64,000 bases of DNA from Novosphingobium sp. AP12 (GTDB taxonomy: Bacteria > Pseudomonadota > Alphaproteobacteria > Sphingomonadales > Sphingomonadaceae), in contig NZ_AKKE01000062.1 of assembly GCF_000281975.1 (NCBI RefSeq), positions 37,304 to 101,303 on the forward strand. Direction: 5' to 3'. The notes under the pieces were generated by a model. It had not been told where the DNA came from, searched no databases, and was given only the letters and a program-made list of their open reading frames with translations. The translations under genes and the position numbers were made by a program. Positions 8,497 through 17,268 of this stretch are shown here, piece by piece (the stretch's first letter is position 1; every line of letters starts with the position of its first letter).

Positions 8497-9897
8497 ATGT
8501 CAGTGACTTACCGGGGGCTTATCGCGTTGCGCGGCTGGATACTCTTTCAGCATGAACTCGACCCGGCGATCCCGGAAGTGCCCGAGGTGTTCCGCTTCCA
8601 GGAGGCGGCCGGTGCGCTCGGGATAGAGCTGCACGTCTTCCAGCCGCACCGCTTCGAGATGGTGGTCGGCACCGGCAGCGACTGGGCGATGAAGTACCAG
8701 GGCGTACCCGTGGAGCGCCCGGACTTCGTGATCTGCCGCACTGGCGCGGAGACCGATTACTTCACGCTCGCCCTGCTGCGCCACATCGAGCGGCGCGGTG
8801 TCCGGCTCGTCAACGGGCCCGAAACGATCGAGACCGTGTCCGACAAGCTGCACACGCTCCAGACGCTCAACCGCGCGGGTCTGCCGATCCCGCGCACGAT
8901 CCTGGGCACGTTCCCGATCGACGTCGACCTCGTCGAGCGTGAGCTAGGCTTCCCGGTGATCGTCAAGACGCTGAAAGGCACGCGCGGCGCCGGTGTCCTG
9001 AAATGCGAGGACCGCAGCCAGTTCGAGGATCTCGCCGGCCTTCTCGAAAGCGCCGAGGCCAAGGCCGACTTCATTCTCCAGCACTACGTGCGCGCCAGCC
9101 ACGGCCGCGACGTGCGCGTGCTGGTGGTCGGCGGCCGGGTGGTCGCGGCGATGGAGCGGCGCTCGCTCACCGGCGGGTTCAAGTCCAACGTCTCGCTGGG
9201 CGGCGTCGGCGTTGCCTACAACCCGCCGCAGGAGATGGCCGAACTGGCGGTGCAGGCCGCCGACGTGCTCGAACTCGACATCACCGGCATCGACATCCTC
9301 TTCGACGAGGATGGTTACCGCATCTGCGAGGCCAATTCCGCGCCCGGCTTCCAGGGGCTAGAGCGTGCGACGGGCATGGACGTGCCGACCTCGATCCTCG
9401 AATGGGTGGTCGCCACGCAAGACGCCGTGCGCGAACGCGCGCCGCTCCCGGCCGAAAGCACGGCGCTTGCCGACATGGTGTTCGGCGGCCGTTCGGGCCT
9501 GCGCTCGCTGACCGATCGCAACACCGAGTTTCGCCGCTTCGCCAGTGCCGTGGGCCTGCGCATGATCGCCGCAGGCATCGGCGCGCTCGTGCAGGCGAGT
9601 TTCCCGCCGGTGCTGGTCGACCGCCGCAGCCCTACCGGCGTGGGCCTGCGCAGCCTGTTCGAAGGACGCATGGCGTCGGAACTCGCCGACCTCGACGACC
9701 GCGCGCAGGAGCGCACCCTGCTGGTGGTGCTGACGGTGGCGCTCTGGGCCGCGGTGCTTCCGTGGCTGGCTGGCGCGGAAGCGATCGTGGGCGGCGTGCT
9801 CTCCATTCTGGCGCTCAGTTTCCCTGTGCTGTTCCTGCTGACCGCGCCCGCAGGCAGGTTCGGCAAGGTGCGGCGACGCAAGGGAGGCGGCGCATGA
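8497..9897 (+). CDS. RimK-like ATP-grasp ligase with C-terminal membrane anchor
   Basis: A 466-residue protein. Residues 1-300 match the RimK/glutathione-synthase-type ATP-grasp fold: VSDKLHTLQTLNRAGLPIPRT, FPVIVKTLKGTRGAGV (ATP-binding lysine), DVRVLVVGGRVVAAM, SNVSLGG, and the metal site GIDILFDEDGYRICEANSAPGF. RimK enzymes add glutamate or similar amino acids to carboxyl groups. Residues 325-466 are an extension not present in RimK, ending in two hydrophobic helices (about 405-455) and a basic tail, so the ligase appears tethered to the inner membrane. Its stop overlaps the start of the downstream permease (ATGA), which implies coupled translation and a joint role. The substrate is unknown. 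Confidence 0.8.
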   Translation: MSVTYRGLIALRGWILFQHELDPAIPEVPEVFRFQEAAGALGIELHVFQPHRFEMVVGTGSDWAMKYQGVPVERPDFVICRTGAETDYFTLALLRHIERRGVRLVNGPETIETVSDKLHTLQTLNRAGLPIPRTILGTFPIDVDLVERELGFPVIVKTLKGTRGAGVLKCEDRSQFEDLAGLLESAEAKADFILQHYVRASHGRDVRVLVVGGRVVAAMERRSLTGGFKSNVSLGGVGVAYNPPQEMAELAVQAADVLELDITGIDILFDEDGYRICEANSAPGFQGLERATGMDVPTSILEWVVATQDAVRERAPLPAESTALADMVFGGRSGLRSLTDRNTEFRRFASAVGLRMIAAGIGALVQASFPPVLVDRRSPTGVGLRSLFEGRMASELADLDDRAQERTLLVVLTVALWAAVLPWLAGAEAIVGGVLSILALSFPVLFLLTAPAGRFGKVRRRKGGGA

Positions 9898-10682
9898 TCG
9901 ACTTTTCGGCAATCCCCTGGGCCGAACTGGCGCCGTTCATCGTCGCGGGTTTCCTCGCGCAACTGGTCGACAGTGCGCTTGGCATGGCCTTCGGGGTCAT
10001 CGCCAATTCGCTGCTCGTGGTGCTGGGGCTCCCGCCCGCGATGGCGTCATCGGTCACGCATGCGGTGGAAAGCTTTACCAGCGGAGTTTCGGGCATCTCC
10101 CATGCCCTGCAGCGCAACGTGGACTGGCCGCTGTTCGCGCGGCTGGTGATTCCCGGCATCGCCGGCGGGCTGGCCGGGGTCTGGGCGCTGACGCACCTAC
10201 ACCTGGGGTTCGTGCGGCCGGTAGTGCTGGTCTACCTGGCGGCAGTGGGCATCTACCTGATCTGGAGCGGGGCGCGGCGGGCGCAGGCCTACCGGCGCAT
10301 GCGCATGGTCGGGCCGCTGGGGCTGGTCGCGGGCTTCCTCGATTCGTTCGGCGGCGCCTGGGGACCGGTCACCACCGGCAGTCTGATCGCGCAGGGGATG
10401 ACCCCCCGCATGGCAGTCGGCACCGTCAACGCGGCCGAGTTCTTCATCAGCGTCACGGTGCTTTCAGCCTTCATCGGCACCCTGGGGGTCCAGTTCTTCG
10501 CTATTGCCGCCAGTGGGCTCCTGGTCGGCGGCGTGATCGCTGCGCCCATCGGCGCGCTGGTGACGCGGCGCGCCAGCCCCCAGAACCTGACGCAATGGAT
10601 CGGCGGCGTCATGGTCCTGCTCGCACTGTGGGGGCTGGTGTCGCTGACCTTCGCTCCGGTGCCGCTGCTGCCCCGGATGTGA
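9894..10682 (+). CDS. TauE/SafE (TSUP) family permease
   Basis: A 262-residue integral membrane protein with about eight hydrophobic helices. It shows the two-fold TSUP signature: LVDSALGMAFGVIANSLLVVLG with SSVTHAVESFTSGVSG in the first half and GFLDSFGGAWGPVTTGSLIAQG in the second. TSUP members export sulfite, sulfoacetate or related organic anions; the substrate cannot be read from sequence. The ATG at 9894 overlaps the stop of the ATP-grasp gene by 4 bases, so the two are one operon. Convergent with the acyltransferase gene, whose stop begins 2 bases after this stop. Confidence 0.88.
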   Translation: MIDFSAIPWAELAPFIVAGFLAQLVDSALGMAFGVIANSLLVVLGLPPAMASSVTHAVESFTSGVSGISHALQRNVDWPLFARLVIPGIAGGLAGVWALTHLHLGFVRPVVLVYLAAVGIYLIWSGARRAQAYRRMRMVGPLGLVAGFLDSFGGAWGPVTTGSLIAQGMTPRMAVGTVNAAEFFISVTVLSAFIGTLGVQFFAIAASGLLVGGVIAAPIGALVTRRASPQNLTQWIGGVMVLLALWGLVSLTFAPVPLLPRM

Positions 10683-10683
10683 C

Positions 10684-11796
10684 CTAGCGAGCGGCCTCCG
10701 GGACCGGTCGCGTCAGCCGCCCGCCGCTCAGCACCTTGGCCGCGCCGGGTGCGACCTTCAGGAGCAGCTGCGCAAGCGCCACCACCGCGCCCAGGATCAG
10801 GAACGGCTGCGCGAGCAGATATAGCGGATAGAGCGGCGATCCCAGCTTGCCGGTGAGCTTGCCGATCAGCGGCCCGAACAGCCACAGCAGTATGAGGTGC
10901 GCGCAGAAGTAAAAGAACATGTACGGCTCGACCCGCTGGAGGACCGCAGACGCGCGGGTTCCCGCGATGGTCCAAGTCAGGCGCCACACGGCGAGCGAGG
11001 CGGCGATGCGCACCGTGAGGTCCAGCGCGGCCTCGCGCAGGGTGTCAAACGGGCGGACGTCACCCACCGTGACGTACAGGTGGATTGGCATCAGCACGAG
11101 GAACGGCAGCGCCGCCAGCCACAGGGGTCGCTCCACGGCACGGTCGGCAAGGTTGGTGCGGCGCGCGATGATGCCGATGGTGAAGAACATCAGGATCGAG
11201 GCGCGCAGGATCACTGGCGGTCCGATGCCGAAGATGTGGGACAACCCGGAGGCGACCGCGACGGCGGCGAGCGCCCGCGTCGGCAGCCTCACCAGGAGCG
11301 GGGCGAGTACCATGCACAGGAACAGGTCGCGCAGGAACGGCATCTGCACGTTGATGTCGGGGGGATGGGTGAGGATCAGCACTTCCTCGAACACCCAGCG
11401 CACCGATTGCGGCATGGGCGCCGCGAGGCCAAGTTGCCACGCCGCGCCCGAGACGAGCACGATCGCCAGCAGGTTCCACAGCACCATGGGCAGCAGAATC
11501 GTGCGAGCCTTGCGGCCAATGTGGCTGCGCCAGTCGCGCGTGCGGCTCGATCTGGCGACCAGCCAGCCCGAGATCAGCCCCAAGAGCGGCACTGCGCTGC
11601 GGCCGAACACTTCCATCAGTATCCAGCGCAGGACTTCCTGCGGCGTGCCCCGCGCCAGTTCGAGGCTGTATCCGTCGAGACCCGTCCATGCGTGGACGTA
11701 GACGACCCCGGCGATGCAGACGACACGAGCGATTCTGATGGCATCGGACCGGCGCCTTGCTCGGTCTTCCGGGCTTTCGCTTATCGTTTCAGGCAA
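10684..11796 (-). CDS. acyltransferase 3 family membrane protein
   Basis: A 370-residue protein with about ten hydrophobic helices. The first helix carries the family's histidine (VVCIAGVVYVHAW) and is followed by the GRSAVPLLGLISGWLV segment, as in OafA/OpgC-type acyltransferases that modify exported glycans or lipids on the periplasmic face. The predicted start is a TTG at 11796 with AGGACG upstream; no in-frame ATG occurs near the N-terminus. Basic cytoplasmic N-terminus (DRARRRSD). The acceptor is unknown, and no glycan-synthesis genes are adjacent. Confidence 0.8.
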   Translation of the reverse strand: MPETISESPEDRARRRSDAIRIARVVCIAGVVYVHAWTGLDGYSLELARGTPQEVLRWILMEVFGRSAVPLLGLISGWLVARSSRTRDWRSHIGRKARTILLPMVLWNLLAIVLVSGAAWQLGLAAPMPQSVRWVFEEVLILTHPPDINVQMPFLRDLFLCMVLAPLLVRLPTRALAAVAVASGLSHIFGIGPPVILRASILMFFTIGIIARRTNLADRAVERPLWLAALPFLVLMPIHLYVTVGDVRPFDTLREAALDLTVRIAASLAVWRLTWTIAGTRASAVLQRVEPYMFFYFCAHLILLWLFGPLIGKLTGKLGSPLYPLYLLAQPFLILGAVVALAQLLLKVAPGAAKVLSGGRLTRPVPEAAR

Positions 11797-11907
11797 GCAG
11801 CGTCCTGCTCATCGTGGTCCCTCGTCCGGTATTTATCCTTGGCAGAACCCGTAAGGGCGGCTGCGGTTGCGTCCATCGGTGGGCGACGGAAGGCTTCGCT
11901 TCCCCGC

Positions 11908-12648
11908 TCAGGCGTTGAGGCCGCCGTTGACACTGATGACCTGTCCGGTGATCCGCCGCGCACCCTCGCCGCACAGGAACAGGGCGAGCGGCGCGATGTC
12001 CTCCGCGCGCGGCAGGCCGAGCCCGGCGCGGGTCGCCGCCTTGGCCATGCGTTCCGAGCCCATCCGCTTCGCGCTGTCGCTGCCCTCGACGTAGCTGGGC
12101 GAGATGACGTGGGTGCGGATGCCGTCGCGCGCGGCCTCCACCGCGAAGTTGCGGATGAAGCCGATCGTCCCCGCCCGCGCCGCGCCGATCAGCGTCTGGC
12201 GCGGCGCGGCGTAGATACCTGCGTCCGATACGAAAGCGATCAGCGTGCCGCCGTGCTGGGAGAGGAATGGATAGGCAGCGTGGGCAAGACGCTCGATCCA
12301 GCCCACCGATACATTCAGGAAATCGCCGAAGACCTCGGGCGATGTGTCGGGGAGCAGGCCCGTGATGCCATGCGGCCCGGTGGCGGTGCAGTCCACCACC
12401 GCATCGATCCGGCCGTACTGCTCGGCGACCTCGGCCACCAGCACCTCGGCCGCGTCGTCTTCCCACAGGTCAGCCACGAAGCCGTCGACCGGGCCGAGGT
12501 CCGCCATGTCGGTCACCGCGCGCTGCAGCTTGTCCGGATCGCGGCCGTGGAGGGCGACCGTCCAGCCCTCGGCCAGCGCGCCGCGCGCTATGGCGCTGCC
12601 GATCGACCCGGAGCCGCCGGCAATCAGGAGGACTTTCCGCTCAGTCAC
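11908..12648 (-). CDS. SDR-family protein with altered catalytic residues
   Basis: A 246-residue short-chain dehydrogenase/reductase-fold protein. The dinucleotide motif GGSGSIG (residues 11-17) and Asn112 (LNVSVGW) are present, and Ser141 sits where the catalytic serine belongs. Thirteen and seventeen residues later, where the Tyr and Lys of YxxxK are expected, there are Ile154 and Arg158 (TLIGAARAG). Classical hydride-transfer chemistry is therefore doubtful; it may bind NAD(P)H without classical turnover or use other residues. It starts with GTG at 12648, overlapping the dnaB stop by 8 bases, so translation is probably coupled to dnaB. The C-terminus (ITGQVISVNGGLNA) is typical of the family. 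Confidence 0.82.
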   Translation of the reverse strand: MTERKVLLIAGGSGSIGSAIARGALAEGWTVALHGRDPDKLQRAVTDMADLGPVDGFVADLWEDDAAEVLVAEVAEQYGRIDAVVDCTATGPHGITGLLPDTSPEVFGDFLNVSVGWIERLAHAAYPFLSQHGGTLIAFVSDAGIYAAPRQTLIGAARAGTIGFIRNFAVEAARDGIRTHVISPSYVEGSDSAKRMGSERMAKAATRAGLGLPRAEDIAPLALFLCGEGARRITGQVISVNGGLNA

Positions 12649-14167
12649 TCTCGAACGCGGAGCGCATGTCGTCGGGGGCGAGGTCGGAGAACTTGGTGAT
12701 GCGCGCCTCGAAGCGCAGGCGGACCTTGCCGGTGGCGCCGTGGCGCTGCTTGGCGATGATGAGTTCGGACAGGCCGGTGACCTCCTCCATCTTCTGGCGC
12801 CAGGTTTCCCACTTGTCCTTGACGTCGGGGCCGTCCGTATCGCTGGGATATTTCGGCTCGGTCGCCTTCACGTAATAGTCTTCGCGGTAGACGAACCAGA
12901 CCATGTCCGCGTCCTGCTCGATCGAGCCCGACTCGCGAAGGTCGGAGAGCATCGGGCGCTTGTCCTCGCGCTGCTCCACCGCACGCGAGAGCTGCGAGAG
13001 CGCGATCACCGGGACGCTCAGTTCCTTCGCCAAGGTCTTGAGGCCGCGCGAGATTTCCGAAATTTCGTTCACGCGGTTGTCCGTGGCGCGGCCCGAGCCG
13101 GTCAGGAGCTGCAAGTAGTCGATCACGACGAGGCCGATGTTGTGACGGCGCTTGAGGCGGCGTGCACGGGTGCGAAGGCCAGCGATCGTCAGGCCCGGCG
13201 TGTCGTCGATGTAAAGCGGCAGTTCGGCGAGGCGCTGGCTGGCGAAGGACAGCTGCTGGAAATCCTCGCGGCTGATCTTGCCCATGCGCAGCGCTTCGGA
13301 ACTGATGTTGGACTGCTCAGCCAGGATACGCGTGGCTAGCTGGTCCGCGCTCATTTCGAGGCTGAAGAAGGCAACCGGGGCCCCTACCGACTTCTCCGGC
13401 GCCATGCCGTCGCGCTCGGTGTCGTCGACGTAGCGCTGGGCGGTGTTGAAGGCGATGTTGGTGACGAGCGAGGTCTTGCCCATGCCCGGACGACCCGCAA
13501 GGATGATGAGGTCGGAATCGTGCAGGCCGCCGATCTTCTGGTTGACCGAGGTCAGGCCCGTGGTCTTGCCCGAGATGTGGCCGCCCGAATTGAACGCTTT
13601 CTCGATTGCCATGATGGCGGTGCGGGTTGCGACGCCGAAGCTCTGCGCTTCGCTCTGCGTCGCCGCGCCTTCGGCCACCTTGTAGAGCGCGGCTTCGGCG
13701 CGTTCGATCTGCTCCTGCGGCTCCACCGATTCGGAGGTGTCCATCGCGCTTTCAACGAGGTTGCGGCCCACGGTGATGAGTTCGCGCAGCAGGGCCAGAT
13801 CGTAGATCTGATCCGCCAGCTCGCGCGGGGCGAGCAGGCCCTGGCCGTCCGCCGTCAGCCGGGCGAGGTACGCGACGCCGCCCAGCGCCTTCAGCGCCTC
13901 GTCCGCCTCGAAATAGGGGCGCAGCGTGACAGGGGTGACCACCGCCTTGCGGTCGAGCAGCTGGAGAATGCGCTCGTAGATGCGGGTGTGGACGGGCTCG
14001 AAGAAGTGCTGGGGGCCGAGCTGGGTTTGCAGTTCCTCGATCACCCGGTTGTCGATGAGCACGGCGCCGAGGAACGCGGCTTCCGCCTCGACGTTCGCGG
14101 GCAGTGTGCGCACGGCAGGGCTTTGGGCGCCGTCATCGGCGCGGACGAGAACATTTTGCTGGGCCAT
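12641..14167 (-). CDS. dnaB: replicative DNA helicase DnaB
   Basis: A 508-residue hexameric helicase for the replication fork. The DnaB N-terminal domain (residues 15-125, LPANVEAEAAFLGAVL) is followed by the RecA-type ATPase with Walker A GRPGMGKTSL, EMSADQL, Walker B LVVIDYLQLL, and the SQLSRAVEQREDKRP/LRESGSIEQDAD segment. The start is the ATG at 14167 giving MAQQNVLV; the open frame runs further upstream but its translation is unlike DnaB. The upstream region is shared with the divergent UPF0262 gene and holds two inverted repeats. The downstream SDR gene overlaps the stop. Confidence 0.97.
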   Translation of the reverse strand: MAQQNVLVRADDGAQSPAVRTLPANVEAEAAFLGAVLIDNRVIEELQTQLGPQHFFEPVHTRIYERILQLLDRKAVVTPVTLRPYFEADEALKALGGVAYLARLTADGQGLLAPRELADQIYDLALLRELITVGRNLVESAMDTSESVEPQEQIERAEAALYKVAEGAATQSEAQSFGVATRTAIMAIEKAFNSGGHISGKTTGLTSVNQKIGGLHDSDLIILAGRPGMGKTSLVTNIAFNTAQRYVDDTERDGMAPEKSVGAPVAFFSLEMSADQLATRILAEQSNISSEALRMGKISREDFQQLSFASQRLAELPLYIDDTPGLTIAGLRTRARRLKRRHNIGLVVIDYLQLLTGSGRATDNRVNEISEISRGLKTLAKELSVPVIALSQLSRAVEQREDKRPMLSDLRESGSIEQDADMVWFVYREDYYVKATEPKYPSDTDGPDVKDKWETWRQKMEEVTGLSELIIAKQRHGATGKVRLRFEARITKFSDLAPDDMRSAFESD

Positions 14168-14227
14168 AAGCGCCGCACAATGCTCCGCGGCGGCGAATCG
14201 GACAAGCGGGGCAGGACGCGATTTTAA

Positions 14228-14242
14228 TCCACAAGCTGTGGA
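14228..14242. repeat. inverted repeat TCCACA-AGC-TGTGGA
   Basis: Perfect 6-bp arms around 3 bases, 61 bases upstream of the dnaB start in the divergent dnaB/UPF0262 region. It resembles half of a DnaA box (TTATNCACA) but does not match it. Possibly a repressor site. Confidence 0.3.
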
Positions 14243-14267
14243 AGGAGCGGGTGTGAGCGGCGGCGCC

Positions 14268-14288
14268 AAATCTGCCCATGGCAGATTT
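14268..14288. promoter_or_regulatory. 21-bp inverted repeat between dnaB and UPF0262
   Basis: AAATCTGCC (14268-14276) and GGCAGATTT (14280-14288) are perfect 9-bp arms separated by CAT. It lies between the divergent dnaB (14167) and UPF0262 (14351) starts. It could be an operator for either gene. A terminator reading rightward is possible because the second arm ends in TTTTC, but there is no rightward gene upstream to end. Confidence 0.45.
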
Positions 14289-14350
14289 TCAACGAGTCTC
14301 CGAACCCCACTTGCCCGCTTATGCCGCAACCGCGTAAAGGCTCATCGATC

Positions 14351-14833
14351 ATGCCGGACCCGCGCATCTCCCACATCGAACTCGACGATGCGACCATTCT
14401 GTGGCGCAACGCGGATATCGAGCAGGAGCGGCGCATCGCCATCTTCGACCTGATCGAGGATAACGTGTTCCGCCCGGTTCGCACGGCCGATGCCGGGCAC
14501 GAGGGCCCGTACCGCCTGCGCCTGTCGGTCCGCGACGGCCGCCTTTCGCTGGAAATATCTGGCGAGGACGGCGCCGCGCTGGAGACGCTGGTGCTGGGCC
14601 TGGCCCGGTTCCGGCGGCCGATCCGCGAGTACTTCGCGATCTGCGAAAGCTATTACCAGGCGATTCGCAAGGCCACCGCCCAAGAGATCGAGACCATCGA
14701 CATGGCCCGGCGCGGTGTTCACAACGAGGCGGCCGAGATGCTGCTGGAGCGCCTGGAGGGCAAGATCGAGACCGACCACCCCACCGCGCGCCGGCTGTTC
14801 ACGCTCATCTGCGTCCTTCACATTCGCGGCTGA
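14351..14833 (+). CDS. UPF0262 family protein
   Basis: A 160-residue soluble protein of the UPF0262 family found in alphaproteobacteria. The start at MPDPRISHIELDD, the central DLIEDNVFRPV and the C-terminal GVHNEAAEMLLERLEGK and LFTLICVLHIRG are characteristic. Function is unestablished. The ATG at 14351 is taken rather than a start 30 bases upstream because the added residues are not conserved-looking. It is followed 10 bases later by the GH25-like gene and then cytidine deaminase, forming a three-gene operon. Confidence 0.85.
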   Translation: MPDPRISHIELDDATILWRNADIEQERRIAIFDLIEDNVFRPVRTADAGHEGPYRLRLSVRDGRLSLEISGEDGAALETLVLGLARFRRPIREYFAICESYYQAIRKATAQEIETIDMARRGVHNEAAEMLLERLEGKIETDHPTARRLFTLICVLHIRG

Positions 14834-14843
14834 GGGCAGGACA

Positions 14844-15557
14844 ATGGCAGCGCGAAAGGGCGGGAAAGCCGCGCGAGCCAACTGGCGCCTGCGCGCGCTC
14901 GGCGCATTGCTGCTGGCGGCTATCCTGGGCGGCGCCTGGGGGTGGTGGCACCTGCGTCACTGGCTGCCGGAGCGCGCCACCTATGCCGTCCAGGGCGTCG
15001 AGATCGGGGCGGACGACGGCGAGATCAGCTGGAAGTCGCTGAAAGCCGTCGGCGCCGATTTCGCCTATGTCGATGCCAGCGCCAGTGCCTTTGCGCGCGA
15101 TCCGCGCTTCGTCGAGAATTTCGAAGCCGCGCGGGCCGCCGGAATGGAAGTCGGGGCGCTCCATCGGTACGATCCTTGCCAGCCGGCCGGAACCCAAGCT
15201 GCCAATTTCGTGACCACCGTGCCGCGCGACGCGCGCTTGCTGCCCCCGGCGGTCGAGCTCGACATGCTGGCCGACGGCTGCCCCGTGAAAGTGAGCGACG
15301 CTCGCGTCGAGAGTGAGCTGATGACGTTCCTCAACCAGGTCGAGACGCACACCGGCAAGGCGGTGATCCTCAAGGTGAGCCCGGCGTTCCAGGCGCGCTA
15401 CACCATCGCTCACAAGCTCGACCGCAACCTGTGGCTGGTGCGCGACCGCTTCGAGCCTGCCTATGCAGGCCGCCCGTGGACGCTGTGGACCGCCAACGCC
15501 GACCTTGCCAACGAGATTGCGCAAGGGGGGCTCCGCTGGGTAGTGATGCAACCATGA
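14844..15557 (+). CDS. membrane-anchored GH25-like (lysozyme-fold) protein
   Basis: A 237-residue protein with a basic N-terminus, one membrane helix (about residues 15-35) and a periplasmic GH25-like domain. The strands are recognisable: VQGVEIGADDGEISW, FAYVDASASAF, GALHRYDPC, LPPAVELDML, GKAVILKVSP and PWTLWTANAD. In active GH25 muramidases these hold GxD and DxE; here the matching positions are Glu53 and Glu138-x-Asp140, so the acids are exchanged. It may be a weak or altered muramidase, or a binding protein. AGGGCAGGA precedes the ATG. Its stop overlaps the cytidine deaminase start by 4 bases. Confidence 0.75.
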   Translation: MAARKGGKAARANWRLRALGALLLAAILGGAWGWWHLRHWLPERATYAVQGVEIGADDGEISWKSLKAVGADFAYVDASASAFARDPRFVENFEAARAAGMEVGALHRYDPCQPAGTQAANFVTTVPRDARLLPPAVELDMLADGCPVKVSDARVESELMTFLNQVETHTGKAVILKVSPAFQARYTIAHKLDRNLWLVRDRFEPAYAGRPWTLWTANADLANEIAQGGLRWVVMQP

Positions 15558-15979
15558 GCGATACTCGAGACACCCTCATGGCCGCCGCCCGCGCGGCCGC
15601 GGCCACCGCCTACGCCCCCTATTCGCGCTTCCATGTAGGCGCCGCGCTGCTGATGGCGGACGGCTCGGTCGTCACCGGCGCCAACGTCGAAAACGCCAGC
15701 TACGGCCTGTCACTTTGCGCCGAGACGGTCGCGGTGGCGAAGATCCTCTCCGGTGACCGGCTTGCGGTGGAGGCCGTTGCGGTCACCGGCGGTGCGCCGG
15801 GCGAGCCGGGGCAGGGCGCGCGCGTCACCCCGTGCGGCCGCTGCCGTCAAGTCCTCAACGAGATCGCCCAGGTGGGCGGCACCGACCCGGTGATCTGGTG
15901 CGACGGCGCCGAAGGGGTCTTGGAACTGCGCCTGTCGAAGCTGCTGCCGCATGCCTTCGGGCCGGCGAACCTGCTCTGA
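15554..15979 (+). CDS. cdd: cytidine deaminase
   Basis: A 141-residue tetrameric-type cytidine deaminase of pyrimidine salvage, converting cytidine or deoxycytidine to uridine or deoxyuridine. The zinc site is complete: Cys55 and catalytic Glu57 in LCAETVAV, and Cys94 and Cys97 in TPCGRCRQVL. The substrate-binding NVENASYG (44-51) is also present. The ATG overlaps the previous stop, so it is translated with the GH25-like gene. Confidence 0.95.
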   Translation: MSDTRDTLMAAARAAAATAYAPYSRFHVGAALLMADGSVVTGANVENASYGLSLCAETVAVAKILSGDRLAVEAVAVTGGAPGEPGQGARVTPCGRCRQVLNEIAQVGGTDPVIWCDGAEGVLELRLSKLLPHAFGPANLL

Positions 15980-16125
15980 ACGAAACGTCGTCGCAAACTT
16001 GATCCGGCACCGCCGGCAAGGCTTAGGCTGGAAGCTCGCTTGCGGGTATGGCTGTCGGCAGCTTTCGCCTCAGGAGTACCCAGCGGTCCCAGCTTTCGCT
16101 GGGCCGACGGGCTGCTGCAGTGTCC

Positions 16126-17268
16126 TTACGCCCTCTCGCGCTCCACCAGCCATTCCAGCAGTGCACCCATGCAGTCGCGGCCGAGCTGTGCGGAGCGTTC
16201 CGGGCTCCAGCCCTGGCGCTTGTCGGCGGCGGGGTTGTGGTCCTTGAACGGCATTTCCAGCGTCATCGACACCGCGCCGAAGCGCTCGGCCAATTGGTTC
16301 GTCGACATGGTCAGGTTACCCTTGCCCGGGCGGGTGAGAGGGTAGCCGAGCTTGGTCTGGAAATCCGGCGTGCGTCGTTCCAGCAGCGCCGCGAAGCGAT
16401 TGTAGCCGGCCAGCTGCTCATCCTTGAGCGAGGGGATGCCCTCGAACCCGGCGAGGAAGACTGCAGGGATCGCCTCGTCGCCGTGGACATCCATCGCGAA
16501 GTCGACGCCGCTGGCGTCCATGGCGCCGCGCAGCGCGACCACTTCCGGCGATTTCTCCGGCGTCGGCGTGTCCCACTCGCGGTTGAGGTTCACGCCGGCG
16601 GCGTTCGTGCGCAGGTGTCCGCGCCGCGAGCCGTCGGGATTGGCGTTGGGCACGACGTGGAAGCGGCAGCGCTTGCGCAGTTCACGGCCCACGGAATCGG
16701 CAGGGTCGGCCAGCACGTCGAGCGCGCCTTCCATCCACCATTCGGCCATCGTCTCGCCCGGGTGCTGGCGACCGTAGAGCCACACCTGCACCGCGCCCGC
16801 ACCCATCTCCAGACAGTCGATCGGCTGCCCGTCCAGGCTGAGTCCGAGCGACCGGTGGGCCACGCCCTCCGCTCCCGCCACATCGGCGACGAGGTCGTGA
16901 TGACGCTCCATCGAATAAGGAGCGAAGTAGGCGAACCAGGCAAGGTCGCCCGCGGGCTGGTAGCTGATCGTCAGCGTGCCGCCCTCCACGGCCTCATCGT
17001 AACGGGTGGCGGCGCGGCCCCAGAACTGCCGGTCCTCCGAAACCACGGCGTCATAATTGGGCCAGCCTCCCGGATAGGCCGAGGCGCCCAGCCCGGTGAT
17101 ACGCAATGTCACCTCGCGCCCGGCGGCGCCGCTGACGCGGAAGTGGAACCATTGGAAGAAGTCCGACTCGTGGTCCTTGCGGATCGCGAGGCTGGCTTCG
17201 GCGCCGTTGGTGGAAAGGACTTCGATGTTGCCGGCGTCGAACGCGGCGCTGATCTGGATATCGGTCAT
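16126..17268 (-). CDS. M14 family zinc carboxypeptidase (cytosolic carboxypeptidase-like)
   Basis: A 380-residue protein. An N-terminal beta-sandwich (about 1-130) of the M14-associated type is followed by the peptidase domain. Zinc ligands are in HPGETMAEW (His and Glu near 166-169) and the later [30 protein letters not shown] holds the substrate-binding Asn-Arg pair, and SMTLEMPF holds the catalytic Glu. There is no signal peptide, so it acts in the cytoplasm. Bacterial members of this group trim C-terminal amino acids from peptides; exact substrate unknown. The ATG overlaps the stop of the DUF4136 lipoprotein gene by 4 bases. Confidence 0.87.
   Translation of the reverse strand: MTDIQISAAFDAGNIEVLSTNGAEASLAIRKDHESDFFQWFHFRVSGAAGREVTLRITGLGASAYPGGWPNYDAVVSEDRQFWGRAATRYDEAVEGGTLTISYQPAGDLAWFAYFAPYSMERHHDLVADVAGAEGVAHRSLGLSLDGQPIDCLEMGAGAVQVWLYGRQHPGETMAEWWMEGALDVLADPADSVGRELRKRCRFHVVPNANPDGSRRGHLRTNAAGVNLNREWDTPTPEKSPEVVALRGAMDASGVDFAMDVHGDEAIPAVFLAGFEGIPSLKDEQLAGYNRFAALLERRTPDFQTKLGYPLTRPGKGNLTMSTNQLAERFGAVSMTLEMPFKDHNPAADKRQGWSPERSAQLGRDCMGALLEWLVERERA

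Noticed and set aside
16088..16103. Hairpin CCCAGC-TTTC-GCTGGG between cdd and the M14 gene
   Set aside because: Short stem without T tract; it may be a common intergenic repeat, but I found no clear second copy in the window.
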